Below, piece by piece: positions 20,342-31,850 of a stretch of DNA of 64,000 nt. Positions within the stretch are counted from its first letter, which is position 1. Each line of letters opens with the position of its first letter. The notes beneath the pieces were generated by a model that worked only from the letters and a program-made list of their open reading frames with translations, made no database searches and was not told the DNA's origin. The position numbers were made by a program, and so were the translations under genes. The stretch is from contig JASPKZ010003844.1 of assembly GCA_030220185.1 (NCBI GenBank), positions 1,373,001 to 1,437,000 on the forward strand, in the 5' to 3' direction. Source of the stretch: Diploptera punctata (lineage: Eukaryota > Arthropoda > Insecta > Blattodea > Blaberidae).

Positions 20342-21105
20342 CATATATATGTACAAAAAATAAGCAGCTCAAGTTATCTCTTGCAGAGAATGTCAGAAGT
20401 GCACAGTTATGTTTTTATGTAATAAGCTGTATCTGGTAAATAAATTAAATATCTAAATGCCTAAAGATATTTATATATATATATCAATCAATTAGATTAA
20501 TTTTATAGTTAAAGGTGACAATATTAAATAAAATTCTAGATTAAATAGACTGACGTGAGTATAAAATGTTAATAAAAACTAATAAGCACACACGTAATGA
20601 AATGAAATATATTTACCTCACTCAGAATTAATTATTCTGTCCTTGTTGGCAAGTGAGCTATTCTTGTACGTTATAAGCTTAATTAACAATTTGTTTCAAA
20701 TTAAAATAAGCAATGCAGACATTATTTACTTCAATAACATTGGTTCATACGAGTAATTAATTAATTTGCCTTCGGCCAAGAATGTGGCAAACACTCACAC
20801 ACACATCATATATGATAATGTATATATGCGAGAATGAATTAATGTACTTTCTGTTGCTAAAACATGGAATTATCTTCCTACTTATATCAGGGACTGCCAT
20901 ATTATAACATCTTTTGGAAACAAAGATATTTTTAGTAACCAACAGAAACATCTCACTAATAGTATTCTTTTAACAATTAATAGGGTATTTCATTTTATTT
21001 GTTGAAAATAGTAAGAATTATCGATATTTCAACCTAATGCCATATATATAAACGATAAATTAATTCATTACATTTTATTATTTTTCTAGTATTTTATCAT
21101 ATAAT
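20342..21105. other. AT-rich spacer
   Basis: No recognisable feature. A short frame (20757-20951, minus) looks like chance coding in AT-rich DNA. Confidence 0.5.
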
Positions 21106-21133
21106 ATAATAATAATAATAATAATTACTATTA

Positions 21134-21216
<83 letters not shown>

Positions 21217-21900
21217 ATGCTTCAATTTAGCTGGCAGAGTTAAGGCTATGAGACCTTCTCTCCCACTCAACCAGCGAATAGTAGAATTATACAAAAATAC
21301 ATACTTATTATAATTTTAAGATATTAAAATACAGAACTAAAAAAAATACAATGATGATGTGATCTAATACTATCTAATACTAACAAAAACATAGAATATA
21401 ATAAAATTAAAATGATATAAAGTACAGTAAGTAGCTTCCTAGATTCAATACTAGTAAAATTCATATTAATTTTAAAATGCATTTTAATTTTTAACTTTCA
21501 TCATATAGTTTCCTAGATGATTATTTATAGAATGCTCTATATGGTTGTTATGCAGTTAATGTTTTCATTGTGTCAAACTTATGATATCAGTTAATTTGGT
21601 TTTAAATAATGATAGCGACTGACAGTCCCTGACATGACTGGGAAGTGAGTTCCATGCTCTAGTCATGGATATTGTGTAAGATTCAGAGTATAGACATGTC
21701 CTGTGCTGTGGTATGTAGGTGTTGTTCTTTCTTTGTGTATATATTTTATTAGTTTTAAATGTAATTATGATTGATTCACTTTGTTGTGTTATTATATTTT
21801 ACTTTTACTATTATTCAGTTTGGTCAATCGTTTAATATCTAATATTATTGTGATTTCTCTTTTCAATGCATATGTTTGTCCTAGTGAATGAAAGAGAAGA
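21106..21900 (-). mobile_element. family-E LINE, C-terminal coding end plus 3' UTR and (ATT)n tail
   Basis: The simple tail (ATA/ATT)n at 21106-21214 is followed on the minus strand by the 3' UTR with CTGCCAGCTAAA. Farther upstream (about 21560-21720) is coding sequence reading TRAWNSLPSHVRD, SLSLFKTKLTD, the typical LINE reverse-transcriptase C-terminus (W.SLP..V.....FK..L). The reading frame is cut upstream. Same family as 13956, 25112 and 56880. Confidence 0.75.
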
Positions 21901-22019
21901 TCATATGACCAGAATTCCCCCAGGCTACAACAGTAAATAAATAAATAATTCCATCTGTAGGCCTAAGAAAATTCAGATTATTCCTTTCCAATAACTTGGT
22001 TTAACCTTTCGCCTTACAG

Positions 22020-22300
22020 GTACTTTTTTACATGCAGCACGCCACCCGACCCTTATAGTGGCATGACCTAACGGGATAGGGATTTTAAACTATGAATCAC
22101 ACACATACTTTTTAACCACACAAAAACAATGGGCTTCCCCGAATGAGTAATCATCTCAATGTCAGAGAAGCCTCCAAGACAACACAATATTAAGACCGAA
22201 CCCACCATTCATACTGAACATGGGAAATGTACGTAAGAAAGGTGATCGTGAAGGCCGGATGATCTTCGGGGGACGATTGGGCCTTAACGTATCCTACACG
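22020..22300. repeat. dispersed repeat family M, copy 2
   Basis: Shares GGGATTTTAAACTATGAATCA, AACCACACAAAAA and CCTCCAAGACAACACAATAT with copy 1. The right end, GGCCGGATGATCTTCGGGGG followed by GGGCCTTAACGT, equals the middle of a family-C SINE on the minus strand. M and C may therefore share a module, or a C fragment may be fused here. Confidence 0.5.
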
Positions 22301-22423
22301 TGTCTTATGGGTAGGTAAAAAAAAACCCTAAAAATGTTGATTATGAAAGGATAAAACAGTATTTTTCATAACATAGAATCATGTTGGCGCATGCCATTTT
22401 CCTGGACCAAGATATATATTTTA

Positions 22424-22800
22424 AGTCCGCTGCGGTCTCGGGGTAGCGGGCTGCCTTGTCACGCAGCGGGCCCGGGTTCGATCCCCGGTCGGGACAGTTT
22501 TTCTGGGTGAGGTTTTTATCGGGGTTTTTCCTCACCTGTAAGACAAATGTCAAGAAAACTTTAAGGCCCAAACGGTCCTCGAAATCAGATGGCCATCGCA
22601 ATCATCATCATTCATATTCATCTGAGGTTAAGCTTAGGATTAGGGACTCTCCTGGCGCATCATCATCACCCATCATATCATCAGGGCAACGTAACCCCGC
22701 CTTCCAGGCGCCCCAACCTCAGAAGTGGGTTACAAGTACGCCATGCCAGGAGAGAAACCAGGAATGTCGAAAGACAAGCCTGGGGCATTTGAAAAAAAAA
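22424..22800 (+). mobile_element. family-C SINE head joined to a different 3' body
   Basis: The head and first body part (CCGCTGCGGTCTCGGGGTAG to AAATCAGATGGCCATC) are family C. After about 22620 the usual GTGTGGAAAGCAACGGG end is replaced by unrelated GC-richer sequence. That includes GGGACTCTCCTGGCGC, GCCTTCCAGGCGCCCCAACC and CATGCCAGGAGAGAAACCAG, and it ends in an A-run (22789-22800). This looks like a chimeric SINE sharing the tRNA head and central part. Confidence 0.7.
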
Positions 22801-23261
22801 TATTTTTTTAAATATTATTTTGTTTAACGATGGTTTTTAACAAATCTGGCCATCAGCATCACAATTCGAATTTCGGCGTGAAAAAGGCATTACATTTTGC
22901 TTACAGGACTCCAACAGTATTTCAGGGATTAGTTTACTTGGAGTAAATCAACGACACGAAACACAAGGCTTTACTCCCCTTACTCAGAATTTCTACGTCC
23001 CGGTTAAGTTAGAACTTGCAAATTCCAGAACCATTAACGAACATGGTATTCACTAATCCATCAGGATCTACGAGTACATATGTTTTTGTTAAAGCATTTC
23101 AAAGTAATACATCATTGTACATAAATTTAATAGATGCTGAATATTTCTGAGTGTTGGTAATTCATAAAAGTTTAGTTGTGGTTGGGAATACTGTAGCACT
23201 AGTCACGTTAACAACAATAGCTTCATTGAATAAATTATTTTTTATATTTAAGGATGGCTGT
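22801..23261. other. unassigned spacer
   Basis: Nothing recognised; no frame, RNA gene or repeat partner in this window. Confidence 0.4.
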
Positions 23262-23830
23262 AACTAACTAACTGGCACTATCGAACTCGTAGGTCAATGG
23301 CCGCGCGAACATAAGCTCTCCATACATCCCTATCCTGAGCCAATGTTTTCCAATCATCCCCTGTATAATCTACTTCCCTCAAATCATAGTTAATGTTATT
23401 CTCCCACCTCATTCTTGATCTACCAACTGGGCGTTTTCCCTCTGGTTTTCCTACAAGAATCTTCCATGCACGTCTTTCATTCCCAATACGTGTCATATGT
23501 CCTGCCCATCGCAGTCTACAGGACTTAACTGTTATCATTATATCTGACTTCCTATAAAGACCATGTACTTCACTGTTAGCAGTCTTCTCCATTCACCTGT
23601 CTGTTCATCTCCCTTTGGTCCAAAAATTTTCCTAAGAACTTTATTCTCAAATACTCATAATCTCCTTTCCTCCCTTAAAGTAAGAGTCCATGTTTCGCAT
23701 CCATATACAATAACATATAATAATAGTTTTATACATTTTCAGTTTTCCTTTTTTGAAAGGAGTTGGGAAGTCAAGAGTCTCTGTAATGCATAATAGCTCG
23801 CATTTCCAGAATTGAGTCAATTTGATATAG
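23262..23830 (-). mobile_element. family-A LINE, 3' fragment
   Basis: The minus-strand frame 23278-23592 keeps the whole C-terminal tail (RLRWAGHMTRIGNE, WENNINYDLREVDYTGDDWKTLAQ, DLRVR) uninterrupted. Upstream sequence (GTTTCGCATCCATATA etc.) continues to about 23830. It carries little of the short tail repeat (GTTAGTTAG on the minus strand). An element of the H family lies just beyond it. Confidence 0.85.
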
Positions 23831-24485
23831 GTCTACAATAGATGATCTATAATCAATATGATTAGAACGAATCACTGTCCTAATAAAACGAGAATAAATA
23901 TATAATAGTTTTAAAAAACTAAAACAACACGCTTTATTAGAAAACCGAACTAAAAAATGAAAAATAATTTTAATTTCCAACACGCTTGGGATAAAATTAA
24001 AGTGGTCAACAAAAAAATCATCTCCAACACATCTAGAATAAAACTAGAGTTTCTACAAAAAGAAAATAATTTTACCATCAAAACCGTGAGCTGCTCTATA
24101 TCAATTAATATATTGGATAATCAACAGATATTGGTAAAAGTAAAGTCTCTAAGAAGAAAATGTAAAAATCATAAAATGCACCCCACGCTTTTGATGGTAA
24201 AATGATTTTCTTTTCGTAGGATAACTCTAGTTTTATTCTATATGTGTTGGAGATGATATTTTTGTTGACCACTTTAATTTTATCCCAAGTGTGTTGGAAA
24301 TTAAAATTATTTTTCATTTTTTAGTTCGGTTTTCTAATAAAGCGTGTTGTTTTAATTTCTTAAAACTATTATTTATTTTTTAGTTTTTAGTTTTAATATT
24401 TTACAGAATAAGATAAAAATGTAAATATCTTTATATTCGATACTATTGTAGTATGAGCTAAAAGTAATACTCTTCTAAAAAATTC

Positions 24486-24570
24486 TCCGAGCAGGATTTG
24501 AACTAGCGGCCTATGGATTACTGAAATTATATACAACTACAGTTCACAGCTCTACCAACTGAGCTCTTAC
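24486..24570 (-). tRNA. tRNA-Tyr-like sequence with intron (element H1)
   Basis: On the minus strand: D arm CTCAGTTGGTAGAGC, anticodon region CTGTAG (GTA anticodon), an intron-like insert of about 18 nt directly after the anticodon loop, then CCATAGG, a T arm (GTTCAAATC) and a degraded acceptor end. Eukaryotic tRNA-Tyr(GUA) has an intron at this place (37/38). The 5' acceptor strand is altered (AAGAGCTC), so this copy is unlikely to work. Confidence 0.55.
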
Positions 24571-24627
24571 AACGACTGACTAAAATGTCGACAAGTCCGC
24601 AACCTATTATACCAGTTTTCATTTTTT

Positions 24628-25100
24628 TTATTTTCTGATGATTCTGGCCAGGATTTTAGGAACAAAATATGAAATTATTGTATTGTCACGGGCCCTTTAC
24701 AAGTATACAAAGTTTCAAGTCGGTCCAATGTTTCTAAGTGGGTGAAAATCGTGTTCAAATATTCCGTTACATTGATACAAAGACACTTTTTTTGATTTTC
24801 TGATGATTCTGGCCAGGATTTTAGAAACCAATATGAAATTATTGTATTGTCACGGGTCCTTTACAAGCATACAAAGTTTCAAGTCAATCCAATGTTACTA
24901 AGTGGGTGAAAATCGTGTTCAAAGATTCCGTTACATAGATACAAAGACACTTTTTTTCGATTTTCTGATGATTCTGGCCAGGATTTTAGAAAAAAAATGA
25001 AATTATTGTATTGTCACGGGTCCTTTACAAGTATACAAAGTTTCAAGTCGATCCAATGATTTTAAGTGGGTGAAAATCGTGTTGAAAGATTCCGTTACAT
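24628..25100. repeat. three tandem units of about 165 bp
   Basis: Units start near 24630, 24790 and 24957, each with GATGATTCTGGCCAGGATTT, TATTGTATTGTCACGGG, CAAAGTTTCAAGTC and GTGGGTGAAAATCGTGTT. The other two H copies have one unit each, so the triplication happened in this copy. Confidence 0.8.
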
Positions 25101-25111
25101 AGATAGATAGA

Positions 25112-25114
25112 TAG

Positions 25115-25170
<56 letters not shown>

Positions 25171-25496
25171 TTATTTTAGCTGGCAGAGTTAAGGCCATAA
25201 GGCCTTCTCTTCCACTCAAGCAGCGAATCTTAAAATTATACAAAAATTACGTACATATTACAATTTTAAGATATTATTAAAATACAGACTAAACAAAATA
25301 CAATGATGATGTAATCTAATACTAGCTAATACTAACAAAAATATAGAATATAATAAAATTAAAATGATATAAAATAAAGTAAGTAGCTTCCTAGATGATT
25401 GTTAATGGAATGCTCTATATAGTTGTAATGCAGTTAATGTTTTCATTGTGTCGAACTTAAGATATCAGTTAATTTGGATTTAAATAATGATAGCGA

Positions 25497-25497
<1 letters not shown>
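25112..25497 (-). mobile_element. family-E LINE 3' tail inside element H1
   Basis: An (AAT)n tail (about 25112-25170) is followed by the same 3' UTR as 13956 and 21106. It ends at GATAATAGCG-like sequence where the upstream coding part would start. The final residues ([10 protein letters not shown] on the minus strand) are the same C-terminus as the copy at 21106-21900. It lies between CCGTTACATAGATAGATAGA and GATACAGGTCAAGC of H1. Confidence 0.75.
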
Positions 25498-25710
<213 letters not shown>

Positions 25711-25748
25711 TAGATACAGGTCAAGCTAATATAAAGCGTGTAAAAAAT

Positions 25749-26925
25749 GAAATATTAATAACAGTAAATATTGCCTACAAATGTATCCAAATTTGTCGGT
25801 CGCGTGGCCTAGGTGAATTTGGAAAGTCCCTAACTGTAACCTCCACTCTGTCAGACCGGTTTCGTGTTTCATACGGGAGAGAGTATTTATATCTGAACCT
25901 TCGGTCAGCATTCGATGTGTGCTTCCCTTTGTCTTGTATTGTAATCTACTTTGGACCTGATATATTTCTATCAAGGGAGGAGACCTGTCAGTGTAGTTTA
26001 TAGGTAGTCTAAGAGCTCAAATCATTTGCATCGCGATTAAAATCTGGGGGTGAAAGGGATGGCAAATTTTGCCCACAGGCCCATTATTTTAGGCTTGAGG
26101 ACTTTTCTTTTCGTGTCATATTTCTACTACTCTAACTTCTTTCCGAAGGTAGCCAGCCATACACAAGATGAAGGCAAGAATCACTGTGTAACCTGTTAAA
26201 TGTCCGATTCAGAGTTTCTGTTTTCTGCCTGAAAGCAACCGGATTATGGCATAGGATTCTTAAGTTTTACAGAGAATGTAGATTTCTACAAAAAGAGGGA
26301 CGGTAAAAATTATAAAAACAGAAATTATTCATACTTGAAAATATGTCATATTTGGCTGGAAAATAACGATAGACTACTCTTTTAATAAGTTTATTATTAC
26401 TATCCGAAGAAGAACCTGCAAGTATCTTCATTTATCATTGGTAATTATACCTTCACAGTAATTTATGCATCCCATCAGCAAAGTCATCAATCTGCTGGAA
26501 AAATAACCGTCTGATGCTAAACTGTTACACAAGCTTGTTACATTACCATATAGAATAAGAACAAATTGCTTCGTTTGTTTTTATGACTCTTATCAGACCT
26601 TGTCTCTTGAGTTAATTGAAGTGAGATTTATTAAAAAAAATACGAGTTCAGAAAACGTAAGCTTGTACTTTAATGAGAAATTAATTCAAATTAATAAATT
26701 GAACAAGTGTAATATTTTCATTTATATTATATTTTAATATTTTCTGTTTGTCAATCCAATTGGAATATAGGTCATCTCCATTTTTAAAATGTATTTGAGC
26801 AAGGGCAAGAGGGACTCCCAAAGTCGTTGCACAGTAAAATACAGTATAACGAATCTTGTGCCTTAAACAACAGTAGGTCTTTGTTTAAAAACAAAAAGAT
26901 TTACAAAGTAAAATACATAGTGTAG
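25749..26925. other. unassigned 1.2-kb stretch
   Basis: No repeat partner in this window. A minus-strand frame at 25726-25974 (82 codons) has no family features I recognise and no splice or promoter context. The remainder is AT-rich without visible RNA genes. Confidence 0.4.
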
Positions 26926-27216
26926 AAATTAACTTCCTTAGAAGAACAAAAGGTTCCACAAAAATGGAACGGTTAAAGAATGAAGATATAAGAACAGAGT
27001 TAAATATATATCCATTAAATGATAAAATCAAAGGATATAGAGAAAAATGGTTTAGACGTGTAGAAAGAATGAATGTAACAGGATTACCAAAAGCAGCATT
27101 TAACTACAAGCCAAGAGGTGCAAGCAATGTAGGAAGGCCGGTGAAAAGATGGACAGAAGAACTGTGAGGCGGATCAGGCATTTTGCCTAGCCCGTGAAGT
27201 GAAGAAGAAGAAGAAG
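26926..27216 (+). mobile_element. family-B LINE, 5'-truncated 3' end
   Basis: The frame to 27167 reads MERLKNEDIRTELNIYPLND, VERMNVTGLPKAAFNYKPRG, NVGRPVKRWTEEL. Then comes a short UTR (TTTTGCCTAGCCCGTGAAG) and (GAA)n to 27216. Closest to the copy at 4230-4569. No certain TSD. Confidence 0.85.
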
Positions 27217-27407
27217 AAGATTTTCATGAATAATTATTTCACCTTGCATTTAAAACACATTTTAGAATAAATCTGCACTTTATAATGTAGTATAGATTTT
27301 AAGTGTGAGTTCTTGCCTCACTGTGTAATAGAAAAATCGCAGGCGATAGAAATGATTCTGGGACAATATGGTTACAAGAAAATAACTATATTAAATATTC
27401 TATATTT

Positions 27408-27836
27408 ATAACTTTGAAAAATAAAGCCAGGAAAGGGTCTATAATGAAATTATACAAGACCATGGCAGTGCCTATTATTACTTATGGATCCGAAACATGG
27501 ACAGTGACAACACAACAATCTACCAGAATACAAGCTGCTGAAATGAGATTCCTCAGACCAATAGCAGGATATCAAAGAACAGACAAAAAACATAACACAG
27601 AAATAAGACAACAACTAAAAGTAGAGGAATTAAACAAAACAATAGAGAAATACAGAACAAACTGGAAAGAACATTTGGCAAGGATGCCTGAGAATAGAAT
27701 ACCAAAAGCAGCATCAGCTATTCACCACGAGGAAGAAGACTTTGGGAAGACCAAAGAAAGGATGGAAAGAGCAGCAATTTGGAGCTGGAACAGACTAGTA
27801 AATAAGCCTAAACCGTGAAGAAGAAGAAGAAGAACT
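27408..27836 (+). mobile_element. family-B LINE, 5'-truncated 3' end with open C-terminal frame
   Basis: The 134-codon frame (27414-27818) reads VPIITYGSETWTVTTQQSTRIQ, AAEMRFLRPIAGYQRTD and EHLARMPENRIPKAAS, ending NRLVNKPKP, followed directly by (GAA)n. This is the same subfamily as 5562-7794 and 58997-59244. The frame is intact to its stop, so it is younger than most copies. Confidence 0.85.
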
Positions 27837-27893
27837 ATTTTATATCAATGATTTAACTGAAGGAATGTTATTTGACGAACCCCTATGTCAAGT

Positions 27894-27955
27894 CATCATC
27901 ATCATCATCTTCTTCTTGTTCTTCTTCTTATTATTATTATTATTATTATTATTAT

Positions 27956-27996
<41 letters not shown>

Positions 27997-28012
27997 TTAT
28001 TATTAATATTAT
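27894..28012. repeat. (CAT)n, (TTC)n, (ATT)n and (GTA)n microsatellite cluster
   Basis: Four trinucleotide runs in succession: CATCATCATCATC, TTCTTCTTG, (ATT)n at 27929-27956 and (GTA)n to about 27995, then mixed ATT again. Confidence 0.9.
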
Positions 28013-28178
28013 TATTCAAGGAATTAGATTTCGTAGCCTGTTATAGCTGAAAATAAATTGTTTGTCTGTTTTCTACGTACCAAACAATAATCATATGCCC
28101 TCATAAGCAGTCCTATCTTTGGAAAATGATGGCCAGAAAAAGGTCGGTTAAACCTCATTTCTGCAGATTCAATTACTC

Positions 28179-28480
28179 TTCTTTTTCTTCTACTAGTTCA
28201 CGAAATTAGGCCTTTTGACCTATTTTCACATCAAGTGGGATTTAATGAATTTTCCCATCTAGTAAATGTTCTAAATCTCTTCTGTTGATCTATTAAAAAT
28301 CAGTTTTCAAAACTGTAATATAAAATTGATATGACCATTACTTGGTAGAATTTTATTTGTGTGTTTGTTACTGTTTAATTATTCAATCTCCTCTAGATTG
28401 GCAACACGCCTTCCAGAATTTATTTAAATATTTATTTTTCTTCATACTGGCGAGATGATAGTTCTTTTGTCAGTTCTAAA
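28179..28480 (-). mobile_element. possible degraded LINE 3' end
   Basis: At the left edge the minus strand reads GTGAACTAGTAGAAGAAAAAG, which resembles the GTGAAG-(GAA)n ends of family-B LINEs. Upstream, AAAACTGATTTTTAATAGATC and TACAGTTTTGAAAAC give no convincing protein match. Weak call. Confidence 0.3.
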
Positions 28481-28555
28481 AGAAATATGTTATACAAAGT
28501 GATATATAACATCGTTTTGTCCTCTGTTTCATGTTCGACTGAACCATTTGTGACT

Positions 28556-28675
28556 TTTCTATTAGATAATGAGAGCAAATTCACAATTAAAATGCATAAT
28601 TAATTATAAAGTGCTATTCTATTAGATAATGAGAGCAAATTCACAATTAAAGTGCATAATTAATTATAAAGTGCA
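28556..28675. repeat. exact tandem duplication, 2 x 60 bp
   Basis: TTCTATTAGATAATGAGAG...AATTATAAAGTGC occurs twice head to tail with one substitution (AAAATGC against AAAGTGC). No coding or structural meaning is evident. Confidence 0.95.
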
Positions 28676-28814
28676 GATGTCTTGCTGGTAAATATAAAGA
28701 AAAAACATTATTTTATTCTATCTCGTTACGTATATTTGTATGTTAATTATAATAACTTTTATCGGGAATAATCACACACTCGTACATTTTGCTGTAGTTT
28801 ATTATTACTAGCGT

Positions 28815-29533
28815 CCGGATGTTAGGCACTTGCAAAAATCAAAATAGTCAAGCAAAAAGACACTAAATATCATTAATATAGGCACTAAAAATTCAAAATA
28901 GTCTCTTACAAAAAATTGACAACAACATAACTTTTTACAGTCTTACGTTAAGAATATAAACATATGCTATCAAAAGCATGCGAAGATATAAGAGATGCTA
29001 TTGGAATTTGTTTTGCCTTTTTACAAAGAGCAGAACCCTCTTTGTCACTCAGCAATGGTTGTATATAAAAGAATCAAATAACTTTTCTCCAAGCCTTAGA
29101 ATCGGAACATAATATTATCGGACACAGCATAGGGCTATTTCGCTTAACGGGAATGCATGAGGTGAAAAAATACAATATTTAGCTAACGGGAGTGCATTGA
29201 GGGGGAACCATCTACTTGCTAGGTTATTGCGTTATTACCACCCTTATCCTAAAATATTCTAAAGTAATTTATAAAAATAACACTTGGGAAAACTTCTTTG
29301 AAATGATTTGTGCCATGAAATTTGTACATTTCAATTGATTTAATTGAAATACTGAGTTAATTTCGAGAAAAAAATACAAATAGGTATTTATAGGCATTAT
29401 AAGCTGAAATAGGAATTTATAGGCAAAATGAACTTCATGGAAAACAACTCTAGGGTCGTAGGAATGAACTTATATGAAGTCACATTTACAATATCTATAA
29501 TAAATAACTATATGCATTTTCCCTAACATCCGG
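28815..29533. mobile_element. candidate MITE or degraded DNA transposon
   Basis: CCGGATGTTAGG at 28815-28826 is exactly inverted at 29522-29533 (CCTAACATCCGG). The interior is AT-rich and repeats CAAAATAGTC/AGACACTAAA and TTTATAGGCA-type strings but has no long frame. No TSD was identified, so the superfamily remains open. Confidence 0.5.
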
Positions 29534-30039
29534 TCTCTAATTGTTACTGCTCTGTGTGGTTAGTAAAACTCGGACTTCTCTCGTCTTAGAGTCAATTTCT
29601 TCCCCATCGGGTTGCCTCTCATTGGAATGTGTTATACTTGTGCATGTTTATCTCTCGTATAAAGAAGTTTATCCATTCATTTTTTTTAGCAGTAGAATCT
29701 TCAGTAAATAGACGGCGCAGAAATCCACAAAGTTTTTAATGTTAAGCCAATTAAGAAGATTCGCTTGGGTACATCCTCAGAAGCATTAAAGTAAATATTT
29801 GTGTTATAACAAAGTTATTAAATTATAGTACCGTATATAATGCGTCGTTTGTTTAATCTGAGATGTTTATATTAGCTATTCGATAGTTTAACATGTTAGT
29901 TGCACAATGAATATGGCACCCTGTAAAGCTTCTTTTGATCGTAGGGTTGATTTACAAACTTTGAGAATACTGTCATTGTCTATAAATTAAACAATGTTTT
30001 CTCCAGGTGTCATTACCTAATAACACTGGGATACAAATA
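29534..30039. other. unassigned spacer
   Basis: Nothing recognised. Plain AT-rich sequence up to the left arm of the long-inverted-repeat element. Confidence 0.4.
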
Positions 30040-30134
30040 ATGCTAAATTAAAGAATATGAAACAAGTTTCACTGCAAGTGTCAAGTTTATAAACTAATTA
30101 CCTCAACTCAGTGTCTAAAAAATGGGATTTCATG

Positions 30135-30172
<38 letters not shown>

Positions 30173-30824
30173 GATGTAAATTAATTATATCGCACAAATT
30201 TAACTGCGTATACAGGGTATTATAAAAAGCATTTTGAGTTAAATGAACTAATGGTCTACGAATAAAAAGTAAAATGTTGGCACGCCACTGATTATATAAA
30301 ATTAAAGTGGAAAGAATATGATATAGAGACTGTAAATTGCAACAAGCATGCGCCTTTAGCTCAGTGGTTATAGCGATCTTACTACCGACTCAAATGTAAG
30401 ATTGATGCATCACTTCAAAACTACCTACAGTATGTGTACACTTTTTTTTTCCTTTCTTCCTTTATTATGTATGTACTGTAAATTAGTTGCGTACGTAGAT
30501 TTACTTCTGGTTTAATTGTTTATTTATTATTTTACAGAATATGGTATTGTAATGCACGGAGTAACAAAACTATCTATGTATGTGTTGTACAGACAATTGT
30601 TTGAAAGGTGTAATAATAATACACATTCGCAAATAAAATGTGTAATTGTACTGTACAGTACTTATGTAATTATATAATGATAGTGCAGCGATCACAAGAG
30701 AAATAACATGAAGAGGTACAGTGTATGTACACATGACATACAGAATGTTATTGGGAAATAAAAAGCAATACATTTGAGTAACGAGGAAAAAGGAAAACAC
30801 CTGCAGACTCATTAGAGAAATTGT

Positions 30825-31850
30825 TCAAATTGGTCACCTCCATTCTCACAACGCAGACGACATCGGCGACTAAAGGATTCTGGTATCCTCGTTCAATGTA
30901 CCAGGTGTCTCGCGGATTACATCACATGCTGCGATCATGCGTGCAACTAATAGTTCGTCTGTATCAACTAGGGTCGCATGCACCAATGTTTTCAGATGTC
31001 CCCACAAAAATAATCAAGTGGACAGAGATCTGGAGAGCGAGGTGGCCACACTACAGATGAACTACCTCTTCCTATATCCAACGGCCAGGATACACTTCAT
31101 CCAAATTATTTCGCACATTCCAGCAGAAATGGGGAGCAGCATGATGTGAAGAGGAACTTCTTCTAGCAATCTAGGTAGGACGTGCTCTAAAAATGTCTTA
31201 TAAATGGCACAATTTAATATCTGGGAAAGAAGGTAGGGGCCAATGACGTGGCCAGAAAATACGCCTACCCATACGTTCACCGAAAATCTCTGCTGGTGAC
31301 CCCTCTCGAAGATGGCTTGAGGATTTTCCTAATCCCACACATTACTGTTCTTTCAGTTCAGAACCACCCCATCCGTATTATATATTGCCACATCAATGAA
31401 TAACACCGAGGGAAAGAAGCGCGGTGGCTGCAACAAAGCCCAATTACAAAATTGTACCCGTTAACCGAAGTCCACTGGCTGTAAGGCTCGTACTTTTTGC
31501 AGATGAAAGGGATAGAGCTGGTCTTCGTGCAGGGCTTCCCTTACACTTTGATGGTTCGTGCCCATTACACATGGAACAGCACGAGTACTATTAGAAGGAT
31601 CCATCTTCCGTCCTATGAAGAACATTTTCTTCGAACTCTGCAGTGCGGCGCGTACGTCTTTCATCGGCGTCTACTCTGTTTACCTTCAACGTCCCACGCT
31701 CCCACAAACTCCTATCAACAGTCTCTATGGTCTTTCGATGAGGATGGCATATATTCGGTTACCTCTCCGCACACATGGCAGCAGCTCATGCACCATTATT
31801 TTGTGCTTCACCATAAATCAGATGTATTTCGGCAAGTTCAGCATAAGATA
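30825..31850 (-). pseudogene. IS630/Tc1/mariner-type DDE transposase, degenerate
   Basis: Minus-strand pieces in order: IHLIYGEAQNNG..., an N-terminal helix-turn-helix region with SLWERGTLKVNR, then STRAVPCVMGTNHQSVREAL and HEDQLYPFHLQKVRALQPVDF (31664-31461). LFIDVA stands where TDEA carries the first catalytic Asp. Next are FSVNVWVGVFSGHVIGPYLL and YKTFLEHVLPRLLEEVPLH (31280-31062), then HHAAPHFCWNVRN in another frame, where family members have HDGAPAHF. Last come WPPRSPDLCPLDYF-like residues. Frame changes, stops and replacement of the second Asp make it inactive. It belongs to a group common in insect genomes. Confidence 0.75.

Noticed and set aside
22456..22827. 123-codon frame (MSRSGPGFDPRSGQFFW...)
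   Set aside because: Translation of the SINE head and body; the same MSRSGPGFDPRSG start appears in another family-C copy at 58145-58384.
25726..25974. 82-codon minus-strand frame as a gene
   Set aside because: No recognised domain, and it begins in element H1's end; no splice or start context.
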